From assembly GCA_916613615.1 (NCBI GenBank), contig OU744731.1:58348289-58412288 (forward strand): 64,000 bases of DNA, read 5' to 3'. The notes beneath the pieces are model-generated. The model worked only from the letters and a program-made list of their open reading frames with translations. It did no database searches and had not been told where the DNA came from. The position numbers and the translations under genes are program-made. Below are positions 24,530 to 37,628 of this stretch, one piece after another; the first letter of the stretch is position 1; each line of letters starts with the position of its first letter. This DNA is from Steromphala cineraria (taxonomy: Eukaryota; Mollusca; Gastropoda; Trochida; Trochidae).

Positions 24530-27500
24530 TTTTAATCATTTCAGTTTAATCATATACAGTCTGAGGCAAACTGTATATCGAGATGTAATATTTAACGAGT
24601 AAGATAAAACTGATGAGAAACTCATCTAACGAATGAGAAGAAAGTAAAGTTACGAGATTAGTATTATATATTTCTATGAATCATTTTATAGTATACTCGT
24701 CTAAGATCTTAATCAATTTTATCACACATGTGACAAATTGTTACTTATATCAACAAATTGTTTATCTTTAAAAAACATATCTACTTCTACATTAGTACTT
24801 TGATTCAAATTTGTACTCGATTTGTACTTGCAGATCAAAGGGAATTGACATAGAAATGTTGATCCCTAAATGATGTTATAATGTCTATATTTTAGGTAAA
24901 GTATGTCCTATGATATTTTAACTACATTATTGATTCTGTTTCCGCAATGCTACAATGCCTTAAAGAATTTACAAAGAACAGGATATTTGCCCTTGTATTC
25001 GCATAACCTTTAAGTGTGCAGCTGTTTCATAAACAACAAATAGAACTCCATGGGCTGGTATGACGTCCTGATACTACAGTGTTGCCCCGAGCAAGGTTCA
25101 ACACATGTAACTAAAGCAGTTCTCCAGTTCTCAGAACTCTCCACTAGCTTCCTGGGCAATTCAACCAACGCGTCTCTGTCACAACATTAATCACTGCATG
25201 GACAATTGCCATGAATACGTATCAGTTGACATTGGAATTCGTCCCAGCACGTACACTAAGATCACAATACCAGGAACTATGAACAGTCCATATATATTAA
25301 TGAAGTCCTTTGATCCGAAATCCTTTGCTCATTGTGCACCCATGTGTGGAACTCTCACGATATAACTGTCTCAAGATCTTCCTCAGATCACAACACCAGA
25401 AGCTGAAGACAGTCTGTATAAACAATTGCTGTGATCTGAATTCTTTGATGAGTATGCACCTCATGTTTGACCTCAAGATATGAAACTGTATCGAACATTT
25501 GAAACATTTAAATAAAATCTTCCTTCATGCGCTCTTTTATCAATCATAAGTTTACCTGATTCACTTTGTACATATTGTTCCGCCTTCAGTATGCTCGAGC
25601 GTGGATATAACCATGTTTTAATTGCATACTTATATTTCAGTCGAAACCATCAGGAAACCTATGACAAGAAATAAATTAAATAGAGTAATAAAACAATAAA
25701 AAGACTCATGCACAATTGCAGCAAGAATAATTCATCTGATATGATTAGAAATATGAATGTTAAAACTTTTATTTCTATAATAACAGGCTTTGTTTGGCTT
25801 TGATCTTGCTTTAACCTCTTCAAATAATGTATCATTACGATAATTAGGAGAAAAAGAAGAACTAATTCGGTAGTACCAATGAATACTTTTTTTGATGGTT
25901 CAGATCTTTTTGAGCATTACAACATCAGCTTGCAAATTAAAAGGGCAGCTTTTCTTCAAAATATAAGTTGACTAAGTACATTGATTTATCTCTTCAACCT
26001 TGGGGGCAACACAGGAGCTTCTTAATGCTGAGAAGTCTGACGATTAACCTCTGGCACCAACAAAGATTCCGTGATTAGTTGACACCAAGGGACATGTCTG
26101 TCTCACTGTGTTAGTTTTATTGTCCTTGGCACGGAAATGTTTACACCAATATCGAATCTTCACACACATCTCTTGCATAGACCAGGATGATAAAGACCAA
26201 AGTGCTCCGAACTGGGGCTCATTACGTCGCCTGGACGCTGTGCGGTATGGGCTGTTATCAGCAAATTGGGTAACACTTAACAGCCATAAGAGCCATTTAA
26301 TCATCTCATTATACACCTCCCACATACAGGGAAAATGAGAGCACACTTACGTACCCCGTCTATAGAGCGGCGTTTTGAAGTTTATCTTTTATCTCACTGT
26401 CTAGGTCTTATTGTCCATGTCATGGAAATGTTTATAGCGTGGTTGATATTTAGCAGCCCCGTCTAAGGACGGGGCTGCTATCAGTTTTTGTGAAGTTTCC
26501 ATCGCCGCCGCCGCCGCACTCGTACTACTAGCTATAACTTTTTTCCACTAAGCTTTCCAGAACTCTTATTCATACCTTATTACTCATACCTCGGGGGAAC
26601 GATTTTGACATGTTCACTTTCAAGGTCAAAGGTCAAGGTCATGAGATATGTATTCACTCTAAGAATTCCTTGTAAACGCGATAACTTGAAAAGTTTTTGT
26701 GCTATGAAGCTCTAACTTGGTATATATCATCCTTGGAAAAGTAAAAAATTTTGAAAAGGTTTTGGCTACAATCCGTCAAAGGTCAAGGTCACAGCAAGGT
26801 CATGACGTAAGCATGTTTTAGCGAAAATGCTATATTTTAACTATGAACACTTTTAATCAATACATGATTGTTATACTCAATAAAAAGTGTTCAATGATTG
26901 TGTGACCTTGAAGGTCAAAGGTCAAGGTCATGAGATATGAGTTATTACAAAATGCACTAAATTTGGGTATAACTTTATCCCATTTAGCTTTTCAGAACTC
27001 ATGAACATGTCTAAATGTTAATACTTCCAGGGAATCATTATGACATGTTCACTTTCAAGTTCAAAGGTCAAGGTCACGAGTTATAAAATCACCGCAAAAT
27101 TCCTTGTAAATGCGATAACCTGAAAAGTTTTTGTGCTATGAAGCTCTAACTTGGTATATATCATCCTTGGAAAAGTAAAAAAATTTGAAAAGGTTTCGGC
27201 TACAATCCGTCAAAGGTCAAGGTCACAGCAAGGTCATGACTTAAGCATGGTTTAGCGAAAATGCTTAATTTTAACTATGATCACTTTTAATCAATACATG
27301 ATTGTTATACTCAATAGAAAGTGTTCAATTATTGTGTGACCTTGAAGGTCAAAGGTCAAGGTCATGAGATATGAGTTATTGCAATACCTTGTAAACACAA
27401 TAACTTGAAAAGTTTTTGTGCTATGAAGTTTAGATTTTGTATATACTATCTCTTGAGAAGTACAACATTTTCAAAAAGTTTTGGGTACGAACTGTCGAAG

Positions 27501-29690
27501 GTCAAGGTCACAGCAAGGTCAACATATATGGAGAAAATGGATTAATTTAATTTTTAACACTTTATTTCATTACAATAATGTTATACTCAATGAAATGTGT
27601 TCATTGATTGTGTGACCTTGAGTGTCAAAGGTCAAGGTCACGAGAAAATTCCCACTTTGGTGAGGCCTGTAAAGGGCGGAACAGGGTAAGGCAAAACCCC
27701 AAGTTCCGGGGCTGCTCTGCTTTTGCGGTATCCCGCAAACGCTAATCTAGTTCATACAAGCAATTACGCTGGGAGAATAATGATGACAGCTAAATCGTTG
27801 CATCATTAAGCAGAGTGATAGGGCTGACTAACTATGATAAGAAAAGACGAAACGAATCTCAAGTCGATAACTTTTACGTTACATGTACATGGTAGTAATC
27901 ATTTATGTACTAAGTTTTTTAGGCTGTTATCAGCAAATTGAATAACATCCTCCTACTTGTAGGATCGTTCATGTATTTCAAGATTTCAATATATCTAACA
28001 CACGGGATGCATAACATTGTTTGGTTTATAGTTTTCTAATTTGCCATAAGGATCACTTCAAACATCACACGGTTTCAGATTCACTATATGCATGTTTGGC
28101 ATTAAACGCTACCAGCGTAGATCTTTAAATTAAGTATAAGCATTCATGTCTATTCAATCCTGTTATCATCTGTATCAATAAAAAAAATCACTGGTGACCA
28201 TGTTTACGTCAGGTGCTAAAGTTTGGATGAAGCTCCTCCCTTGCATGGTCACCATCGGGACAGACTGTCCACAATTTTTACAATAATTTCTCGACACAAG
28301 ACATTAGAACATCAGTTTTTTAAATGTATATGTTAAATCAAATCCTGCCATATTATCAATGACTTTAGTGCATTTTAATCTAATCATTGAGTACTTGTTG
28401 TGCAGAAACCTAGGAAAGGTATTGACAAGTTTTGTAAATTAGTCATTTGGTTTACTGTTTACCAAAAGCATATCATTATTAATCACTTATATTTCATTAT
28501 ATACTGTAGTATCTGCATGCATGTCTATGTAATTTTCACATTAAAGATCCATATTCAAAGTGTAGTGAGGTTCAATTTTCTAAAAAGTAATTCCACTATA
28601 TTCATTGTATTGTTTGAAAAAATGTTCGACCAACCTTTAAAAAATCAGAATAAGATTGATTCAATAGGAGACAATTTCCCAAAATGACCGAAACAGCAGC
28701 CGACATGAAGGCGAATCAAGCGTGACAATCTCACAAATTGCTTTTCCTTACATACACTTGAAAGCCGTCTTAATCCAGCACGACTAGATTTTCTTTATGT
28801 TCTCTGACTCAGGTACGTTTTGTTGATACCCACTGGACGTGTGAGTGTATGAGTATGAGTTCGTGTTTGACGTGTTTTGAACAATATTTCAGTTATTTAA
28901 CACGTGGATGTTTCCATCCAAAAAAGAGTAGATTGATCCTGGAAAAAAGGGTTGGAAGGGATGAGTGAAAATACGGGAAAAATATACAAACATTATAATG
29001 ACGTCACCCTGAGCGGGTTCGTTAAATCTTATGGCATTTTTGCAGAGGGTACTGTACATTTGACGTCAAATAAAGTATTTAATTGTTGATTAAAACATGA
29101 AAATATGACTTCAAACTTTTGACAAAAGATTTTTCTTCTTTGATGTATTTCTTTTCTAAATAACTAAATTTCCTCACAACCATGCAGGTATGATGATTGG
29201 GCTTTAACTATATGAACCTCTTATGGTAAGATTTTATGGTAATGGAATTTTAAGGATTTTAAGTCTAGTAAGTGGCACTAAAAAAGAACAGAACGCTTAT
29301 AAAAAAAAACATATCATATAAGGTCATCTGTCATAATGTCCTCTTTAATATCCAATGAATCTATCATCTGAACATCAAAGGGAATGTCGATATGTCTTCT
29401 TTGAAGTAAGTCGTTTAATTACTGAACTCTTAGTAGTGTTTAGGACCGACACTTAAATCAGTATTAAACAAGACATTAGATTATTGACAATGATTTTGAA
29501 TGATGAAGTTGTTTTGTGCATTTTTATATCATCGTAAAGATATGTTATGCTTCACTATAACAACATGTGTCAATAGTTAAGGTGTTAAATTCCGTACAAG
29601 GCATTTTAGTATTGAAGCAATAAGGAAGTATTAGTATTTTATAATATATAAATTAGTTTGTCTGTGTAGGCGACGTCTCCACATATGTAA
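24530..29690 (+). repeat. Segmental duplication, old copy E
   Basis: Collinear but diverged matches to copy A: 24680-24780 with 9370-9470, 24940-24990 with 9690-9730, 25300-25400 with 10190-10260, 25790-26340 with 10330-10800, and 29330-29480 with 11510-11650. A 1.3 kb Helitron-like element (26448-27750) splits it. The motif aggctgttatcagcaaattg at about 27920 repeats 26250, so part is internally duplicated. The two overlapping frames of 76-100 codons at 26044-26346 lie in this conserved block but are broken in copy A. I therefore do not call a gene. Confidence 0.65.
26448..27750 (+). mobile_element. Helitron/HINE-like non-autonomous element with nuclear-receptor half-site arrays
   Basis: The left side has a perfect hairpin AGCAGCCCCGTC/GACGGGGCTGCT (about 26452-26479). 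The right end has a hairpin TTTGCGG-tatc-CCGCAAA at 27722-27739, then cgctaat and CTAG at 27747-27750, followed by host T. A short hairpin just before CTRR and insertion before T are the diagnostic Helitron 3' end. The interior has tandem units of about 434 bp (tgtaaac anchors at 26671, 27105 and, after a deletion, 27390). Each unit contains runs of AGGTCA in DR1/DR0 arrangement. There is no Rep/helicase gene, so it depends on an autonomous helper. The exact 5' TC start was not located. A degraded relative lies at 47770-48500. Confidence 0.65.
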
Positions 29691-29699
29691 CAAGAAGAT

Positions 29700-30115
29700 A
29701 TAGTCATCAACATCCCCCGCCAAATTAGTTTCCATTAAAGCTCCCACCATTCTCCTACATGGACCATAACTATGTAATATGTAATTGCATAAATCTCAAC
29801 ATAGTCCAAAATCAAAGAACACAGGGCAATAACTGCATACAAAATAATTGTATGGTTATAATGTTCGAACTCAATCAAGGTATTGATGGCCTGAAGACAC
29901 ACAGCAAATTTGGTTATTCTTTTTTAAACAGTTTCTGAGAAAAGTTGTCCCCTTTGACTTGACCCACGAACAGAGTCCAAAAGAACAGAGTCCAAAAGAA
30001 CGGAACAAGGGCAATTAATCCGTACAAAATAATTGCGCGGTTCTGATTTTTTTATTTCATCAAGGAATTTGTGTCCTGAAGACAAACAGCAAATTTGGTT
30101 ATTCAATCAACTAAG
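29700..30115 (+). repeat. Two-unit tandem repeat, about 185-bp period
   Basis: Acagggcaataactgcatac, aaaataattg, ctgaagacacacagcaaatt and tggttattc recur about 185 bp apart (29820-29925 and 30000-30105). The layout is like the other pearl-like cores. It sits exactly between old copy E and copy B. Confidence 0.6.
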
Positions 30116-30472
30116 ATATGGCAAATGATGATTTTATGATTTTGAAATCACAAATAATATGTTTTAAATGAATGACTGAATGTTATTGCTTTTAGATTGA
30201 TGAAATAGTTCTTCTATAATAAAAGGATTTAGTTTACGATAAGAAAGTGTAAAAACCATTATGCAATAAATTTGTTTTAATTTTTATCCAAAACCCTATG
30301 TACATGTAATTGCCTGTATTTTTTAAAGTATAAGCCGGGAAAAGCTGGATCATAATACGATCTTTGCTCCAAAAAGTTTTAATATAAGTTAAACGTGATT
30401 TTAAATGGCTAACAAATGAAGTCAATCCTTGATAATTGCAGTCAAGTCACACTTCTGTGAAAACACACAACA
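30116..30472. other. AT-rich spacer before copy B
   Basis: No coding or repeat signal seen. Confidence 0.4.
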
Positions 30473-33400
30473 TAATAAAGCAATGTAATAAATTAGGTAA
30501 GAATTTAACAAAATGTGGATGACCTAACTATTAAACAAAACAATATACTCAGCATCTAGAATTTTTCATACCACCAACACAAAATTTTGGAATGAGAACT
30601 TAAATGCAGCTAAAAAAGATCGACATGTGCTAGTTGACGCATAATTCAATCTCAATGAAAATTCACATAATGTAACAACAATATGTTATGTACGTAAACA
30701 TGGATATTCTGATTGTTGTATTCATAATTATGATTGCAAATGAGGGGTAAACAAGCCCAAACGCCTTTGAGACAGTAAAACAATGAACAGACACAATGTC
30801 GAGTCTAGGGGTATTCTTGAACGGGAAACACCATTGTGCAAAGTTGCCAAAATGTTTGGTTAACGAAAAATGTTTAAACTGTTTATTGACGGGGATCCTT
30901 AAACAGATGGCGGGTGCAATGAAAACCAATTCTGTCCCCACAGATCTAGAGGCAGATCAAGTCATGAAATGTTGATCTAGCCTCTGTTCCACTCAATTTG
31001 TAGAATGAGAGATGCCTAATCGAATGTAATCAAAACAAGTGAAGAAGCGAGCAAAGCTCACATACCCCCGCTCCCCACTTTGTTCAGAGAATTTCAAATA
31101 CAATAATAAAAGAGATTGGCAACACAAAGTAATTTGATTTTTCTGTTTATATTTGCACTTCTCACTAATAATGAATATGTTAATATGCCGTTTTACCAAT
31201 AGCCATTCTCTGTGATATTACAATATAGTGGTTAGTAGCTAATATCGATTGCTCGGTTATTGAGATGGTCGGTCTGCCTCAAGATATTTGACTCTCTTAA
31301 TGGGACATCATAAACCTAATAACCCTCACTGCCAAACTTGTATTAATGAAGAACTTGCCATAGGCAAATAGTTAAGAATGTTGAGTCCTTACTTTATGTC
31401 TGCACAATATTTGGTTTATATTCCATTGCAATATTGCTTGAGATGGCTTATAGAAGATCAAGCGATATCTCCTAGGAGATATTGTTTTGGCAGTGGATTT
31501 TTAAAAAATGCCATGCATTGCCATTATACATGACATCTCAAACATCTTGTACCATCACGTAATGACGTCACAATACTTCGTCATACACATGATGATGTCA
31601 AAAAGCTATGATGTAATAAACATGACGATACTACAATGTTATGACATCAGAAGTTTTAGGTTAGTGCAGATGTATATATTTCATGCAGAGGTAATGAAAA
31701 ATAATTTTGAATGGAAAATAAAATTATCTCACCAAAGTGTCTTCTTTTATTAAATATATCAACAAAAATTGATAAAAAGTTTTTAAAAATGTGACGCTTG
31801 CCGAGTATTTTTACTTTTATCAACGAGTGTTACGTTCCTTTTATACTGAAAATATACTATGAAAAATAAGAAATTGTTCATATGTCTACTCTTTTCCGTA
31901 TGAAAATCAGGCTTCTACTTGAAAGTCAACATTATAGGTTCCTGTGCAAAAGGCTTGTACATGATGATGAACACAGAAATAACAGATAGAAATTACTTAC
32001 CATTGTTGCTTTTGAACAATATACAAATGCATACTTTGAAAGTTTGAGATTACTCTGCTGTTACCCTACTTGCAAGTCAAAATAAAATTCAATATTTCTG
32101 CCGATAAACAGATTTGATTTTAATTTATATCCACAGCAAAAAACTCTCTAAGAGTGTAAAAAAAGTAATTGCCGTGAAAGAGTTATGCATACAATCAAGG
32201 AACTGTTTAAAGAACCAGCTCTAAAATGCTGTTTTCGAATACAGAATCTCAATTTATAGAGAAATGTCAGTTATGTGTGTGGATGAAGGAAAGTATAAAG
32301 AAATATGCATCATATGTCCATGGTTTCATATCGGTTCTATAACTTAGATCCATGTGTTACTGTTTAAGATCAGGTGTCAACTACATCAACCAATATGTTC
32401 TTTTTTATCTAAATGAGTTATTGATTTCTTAAACGATTTTCGTTTTCTTATTTCTGTGAATGAATTTCTTTTAACCTTGAGCCTCAAGTCGTTCTCTGGC
32501 ATTGACATTTAAGATCAATCTTGATAATAGATATCTTAGAGTGAATCACAATGTTTTCTGAATCTCAAATGATTTATTTTCAAACTAAGTTCGTTAGTGT
32601 TTGAGAAGTTGAAATGGATCAAAAATATTTTGGTTTATATAATATATGTGAGCAATCCCTTGTATGTCCTTTAATGTATCACATGTTGTATTTTATATTC
32701 ATTAGCTAATTGTCAAGGAAAGGTGTGTAATGAATATAAGTGTCAATAACTCATTGTGTAAAATGAGAAACACAGATAACAAAGAAATAATATGTTAAAC
32801 TTGAAAAGATAACAACCCGCTTTTGCTAATACACATGTATATGAGTAATAAGAGATATCCATCTTATTCTTGTGGTCGTTGCTTTTGTTCTGATAATCTT
32901 ATAAGCCTTTAAATCAGTTAAGTCATAAATCGGACCAATATAATTTTCTGGGGATTCGACATTATGAGATTTGATAAACTTGCAGAATGTTATGATGACC
33001 GTTGCAAACGTCGATTTGATATCATAATGACATGATGATTAAGAAACCACACCTTCGGATATTTAAGAAAAACATGGTTTAAATCGAGTACATAAGCCTA
33101 CATAACTTAGATTATTATTATTATATTAATATTATTTAGCGCACATATACATCCACTCGTGGTTGCTTAAAGCACGTTATGAGATATGAGACTCAAAGGA
33201 TGCTTAAATTTGTTCTTTTACTTTCGCTTTAGCAGGAATAAGATGAAATTTTAGAAATTAAAAAATAAAACATAAAATAGAAATGACATTGTAAAATATA
33301 GTCGCAAGCGACGACAAACGTATTCAGCGCTGTATGGTGTTAATGTAATTCACAAATATAATGATTAAAGTCAAAAGCTTGAACGAAAATGATTACAATA

Positions 33401-34462
33401 ATGGCAAATCGACTTAAGCAAGGGTTATCACTCCGTCAGATATCCAAACTCAAGGTGACAGTATGAGGAACATGTAAAGGCATGACCTCATTTATGCATA
33501 CAGTATTATTTAAGATAACTGTAGCAACGGGGCTTCAACAAGATCAAGGTATAGGTACTGAAAAATAATTTCCTAAACTTGTCCTTTGTTTTTCCACAGT
33601 GACATTTGACGAAGCATTATAGGTCATGGTTAGAATCACTTACAAGGTCATAGAATATGTCAAAAAAGGGATTGAATATTCATCTAAATATCATAATAAG
33701 TCGTAAGAATATATGTTAACAAATACATTGGTTATTGTTTTTTTTATCTTAATTTCCTTAATTGAAAATCCTTTTTAGGATCCCAAGTGTGTTTGAACAG
33801 TCATAAAATTAAAAGTATAATACTCTGATAAATGAAAGTGTAAGTACTTCTTCACAACAAATGTGTCGAATGTGGAGATTCATCGTCGCATATTGTTTTT
33901 CTCTTGGAAAAATATTATCTTTTGCTCCTGATACTTTATTTCCCTCCCTCCCCCTTTTCATTGGTTAACATGAGCAATACACAGAAGCATTTTACCGTGT
34001 GTGAGAACATCTGAATTGTATCCACAAACTTAAACATGTAACATTTAGGGAGTTAGACATGAAAAGTGACATATTTAAAATAAAGATATGAGAAGACAAC
34101 AGAAATGGAAAGTTTAGAATATTTATTGTCTAGTAAAGATGTTATTGTTATGACTTATTCTATGGTATGCACGTATATGAGTTTTATCTGACATATGATA
34201 AACTTGTGTCAAATTTAACAAATAGTTTATCATTATGAAAAAAAGTATCATTATCGTCAAAAAATCTTTTGATTAGTACTTTGATATAAGCTTTAAAATT
34301 GTGTTCTTGTAATTGATATAATTGTAATTTATAACCATTTTTCTATATATATAGCAATATAAAAAAATTATATTGTATATCAAATCAAAGGTATCTAAAC
34401 CTGAACATTTTCATGATGAAGTGCTGTCAATTTGAAGTAAAAGCAAAATTAGGCATCATAAT

Positions 34463-36585
34463 AGAATAAAGCCAATGCTACATGATATCATCAATGAAGA
34501 TCAAAAGGGCTTTGTGCCAAACAGATATATAGGGGAATGTACACGTCTAATATATGACATCATGGACTATACAGATTGTATGGAATTACCAGGAGTACTT
34601 CTTTTAATTGATTTTGAAAAGGCTTTTGATTCTGTTGAATGGGATTTTATTTCAAAAGTACTGGACTTTTTTAATTTTGGAAAATCTTTGAAACACTGGA
34701 TACATACATTTTATAAAGATATTAATTCAAGCGTATTGGTAAACGGTTTTCCAACAGATTACTTTAGTCTAACTAGAGGTTGTAGACAGGGAGACCCCTT
34801 ATCCCCCTACATTTTTCTATTATGTGCAGAAATACTTGCAAACATGATAAGGATCAATCCAAAAATAAAAGGTATTACCATTGGAAACACAGAATATCTT
34901 GTATCTCAATTTGCAGATGACACCACATTGATATTAGATGGCACTGAAGACTGCCTTCGGAATACGTTGCAAATCTTACGACAATATGCATCATTCTCTG
35001 GGTTAAAAATAAACACAAATAAAACTCAAGTTATAAAAATAGGATCTTTGAAAAACGCAAAAGAAATATGGTGCAAAAGATACAAATTAAATTGGAATGA
35101 AACTGAATTTACTCTCCTTGGCATTATTTTCACGCATAATTTGGCAGAAATGGTGGAAAGAAACTACAAGGATAAACTTAAAGAAATAAGGCTACAATGA
35201 AGAAATGGTCAGCAAGAGCCCTTACACCCATAGGTAGAAATACAGTATTAAAAAGTTTGATACTACCAAAATTAAATCATTTATTCTCATCTCTTCCTAA
35301 TCCAAACAAAACTTTTATGAAACAATTAAATACTGAATTTTACAAATTCATTTGGCAAAATAAACCCGATAAAATAAGTCGTAAAACTCTTAGCAAATCA
35401 ATTGAAGATGGAGGATTAAGAGTACCAAACGTAGAAAATACAATCAAATCACAAAAGATTACATGGATTAATAGGTTATTCAAGAAAGATTCGAAACTTA
35501 GCAAATTATTTTACATTAACCTCAACACAAATGATATGAATTTTCTATCAAAATGCGAACAATATATCAAAGAAAACATACTGACAAAGCGAACAAATGA
35601 TTTTTGGACAGATGTGGTGTTAGCATGGGGACAATATATTAGTAGTAAAAGACAATGCATTAAAGAACAAAACGATGTGCTCACACAGCCAATCTGGCAC
35701 AATGATAACCTTAGAAAAGACAATAAGCCAATATGCTACTCACACTACGTGAAGGCAGGAATATATTTTATAAACGATTTGGTAGATGACGATGGAAACA
35801 TACTAACTTATGAACAATTTAAGGAATTGTACAACTGCAAAACAAACTTTTTAGAATATGCCGGGATCTATAAAACTATAAAGAGCTATTGTAAAATAAC
35901 GAATAACAATATACTCAGAAAAACCTGCATGCCCTGCATTCCCTATTTTTTACAAGATCTAGTGAAAACAAGCAAAGGAGGCAGAATATTTTATGATACA
36001 CTACAAACAACCGAAAATCAATATACTAACAACAAATACAGGAAAAAATGGAATATCGTTTTTAACGAACAAATATCTGATATTGACTGGAAATATATTC
36101 ATAAAATACCTTTCAGGGCACTTGTTAATGTAAAACATCAATGGTTTCAATATAGTATTATCCACAGATGCATACCAACAAATGAACTGTTATCAAAAAT
36201 GAAATTGATTGACACTAATCTTTGTACTTTTTGTAAAAACGAAGTGGAAACTATAACACACATATTTTATGAGTGCAAGATAATTAAAGAAATTTGGAGT
36301 AATGTTATTAAATGGATTCAACTGAAAACTGGCACACTTCTCCACTTTGATATGTCGAAAATACTATTTGGATACCCTGAGAAAAGAAATGACATAGTCA
36401 ATCGTATCATAATTATCACAAAGTACAACATTTATAAATCAAGATTAGCAAACAGACATCCAAACATGTCGTACATTAAACAAGATGTTGAATATGCATA
36501 CACCCTAGATAAATACAATGCAAAGATAACTTGTAGTGAAACACCTTTTGCCACATTTTGGTCTTCTTGTCATATGTTGTTTTAG
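34463..36585 (+). pseudogene. LINE ORF2 fragment: reverse transcriptase and C-terminal zinc motif, one frameshift
   Basis: The frame begins at RIKPMLHD (34463) and carries the RT palm motifs. Counting from Met at 34475, these are LLLIDFEKAFDS with D46, TRGCRQGDPLSP (100-111) and FADD at 146-149 (codons from 34910). It ends at TGA 35198-35200, but the following frame from 35197 (MKKWSARALTPIGRNT) continues the same protein. A single-base loss near 35185, in the a-run of ataaggct, explains the break. The second part runs 462 codons to 36585 and includes the LINE C-terminal Cys/His motif CTFCKNEVETITHIFYECK. The wording of the RT domain resembles Tx1/L1-clade elements. The missing 5' part and the frameshift make it inactive. 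Confidence 0.93.
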
Positions 36586-36757
36586 TTGATATCTTATCTG
36601 CATAGCTGACGCTAGTATTATTACTATATATCTGCAATATTGATATTATAATTCTATGCTCAACGATGTGATTGATCTTTGTATGTTGACTTTGTACCAA
36701 AAACAGTGAAATAAAAAAATAAAAAAATAAAAATAAAATAAAAAAATATTTAAAAAA
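34463..36757 (+). mobile_element. 5'-truncated Tx1/L1-like LINE with poly-A tail and target-site duplication
   Basis: The insertion is bounded by taggcatcataat (34450-34462) and taggcatcacaat (36758-36770), a 13-bp duplication with one mismatch. Copy A has the unoccupied site at 9659-9671. The 3' end is an A-rich tail with scattered T (36708-36757), as left by target-primed reverse transcription. The 5' end starts inside ORF2, so the endonuclease, ORF1 and promoter are missing. The 36586-36707 segment is the 3' UTR. Confidence 0.93.
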
Positions 36758-37139
36758 TAGGCATCACAATATCCGTTTTATTTCTGAAATGCTACGATGC
36801 CTCATAGACATTATTTTCAAAGACATCACAAACTATATGATATTTGCATTTGGAACCAGAAGTATGTAAAAACAATTTCGATATGCAGTTGCAACTTTAT
36901 ATTTTAAATGAAAATAAATCAATGGACTGCTACTGTCTTGGTACTGTTACTGTTGCCCCCAGCAAGTTTTAACTCAGACATCTCCAAGGGTTTCCGATCA
37001 GAGCATACAATTGAATTCAAACATCTATGTCATATTTCATCTCCGTATGGAAAATCCCCTGAAAACAGCGAATTAATCCCAGCATGGTGACTCGAATCTC
37101 GAAACGAGTACCAACTGAATGTACCAAGATATATCTTAA

Positions 37140-37628
37140 AGAAACACAGAGTATGTTGATGAATCACATATGTCAAATTTTGAAATCGATGTTATTACGT
37201 CGGGAACCACTAAGTATTACTGAAAATAACAAGTTAAAGGTCAATCAGTACATTAGAGCGAAAATACGGCCTTTCAAAGACGGAATTTTGATTGAAAACC
37301 GGACAATGTGGCTCGAGTTGCGCGCGCAAAATCGCCAAACGGAATTTTGAAACCTTGTCATAAGCTGACAGGAAGATATATTCGATTCGTTAGTGTTTAT
37401 TAGGTATTGTAACTAATAGGTAGATAACATGGATGCATAATTTCGTATAGTTAACGTATTTGATTTGTTTTCTTGATTTTTCCACAAAATCAAGTATTTT
37501 AGAGATATTATTCATAAATGGATATATTTGCAAGTCCAGTGATGAGATATGAACTTTAATCAGCATATTAGATATTTTGAAGCTTATCAAAACCAAATAA
37601 AATTTTAAGAAAGATACTCTGTGTCACT
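37140..37628. mobile_element. 489-bp MITE with TTAA target duplication
   Basis: Inverted ends AGAAACACAGAGTATG (37140) and GATACTCTGTGTCACT (ending 37628) are flanked by TTAA at 37136-37139 and 37629-37632. Copy A has a single TTAA there (10032-10035), proving a clean insertion. TTAA duplication points to a piggyBac-like or Kolobok-like helper. There is no transposase; the 88-codon frame at 37084-37350 starts outside the element and is not convincing. Confidence 0.88.

Noticed and set aside
24605..24650. Hammerhead ribozyme core (ctgatgag..cgaa)
   Set aside because: The CTGATGAG is present, but the GAAA after stem II and the stem III pairing are missing.
26044..26346. Overlapping open frames on both strands (76-100 codons) in old copy E
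   Set aside because: The homologous block in copy A has stops in both frames, and the peptide shows no known domain.
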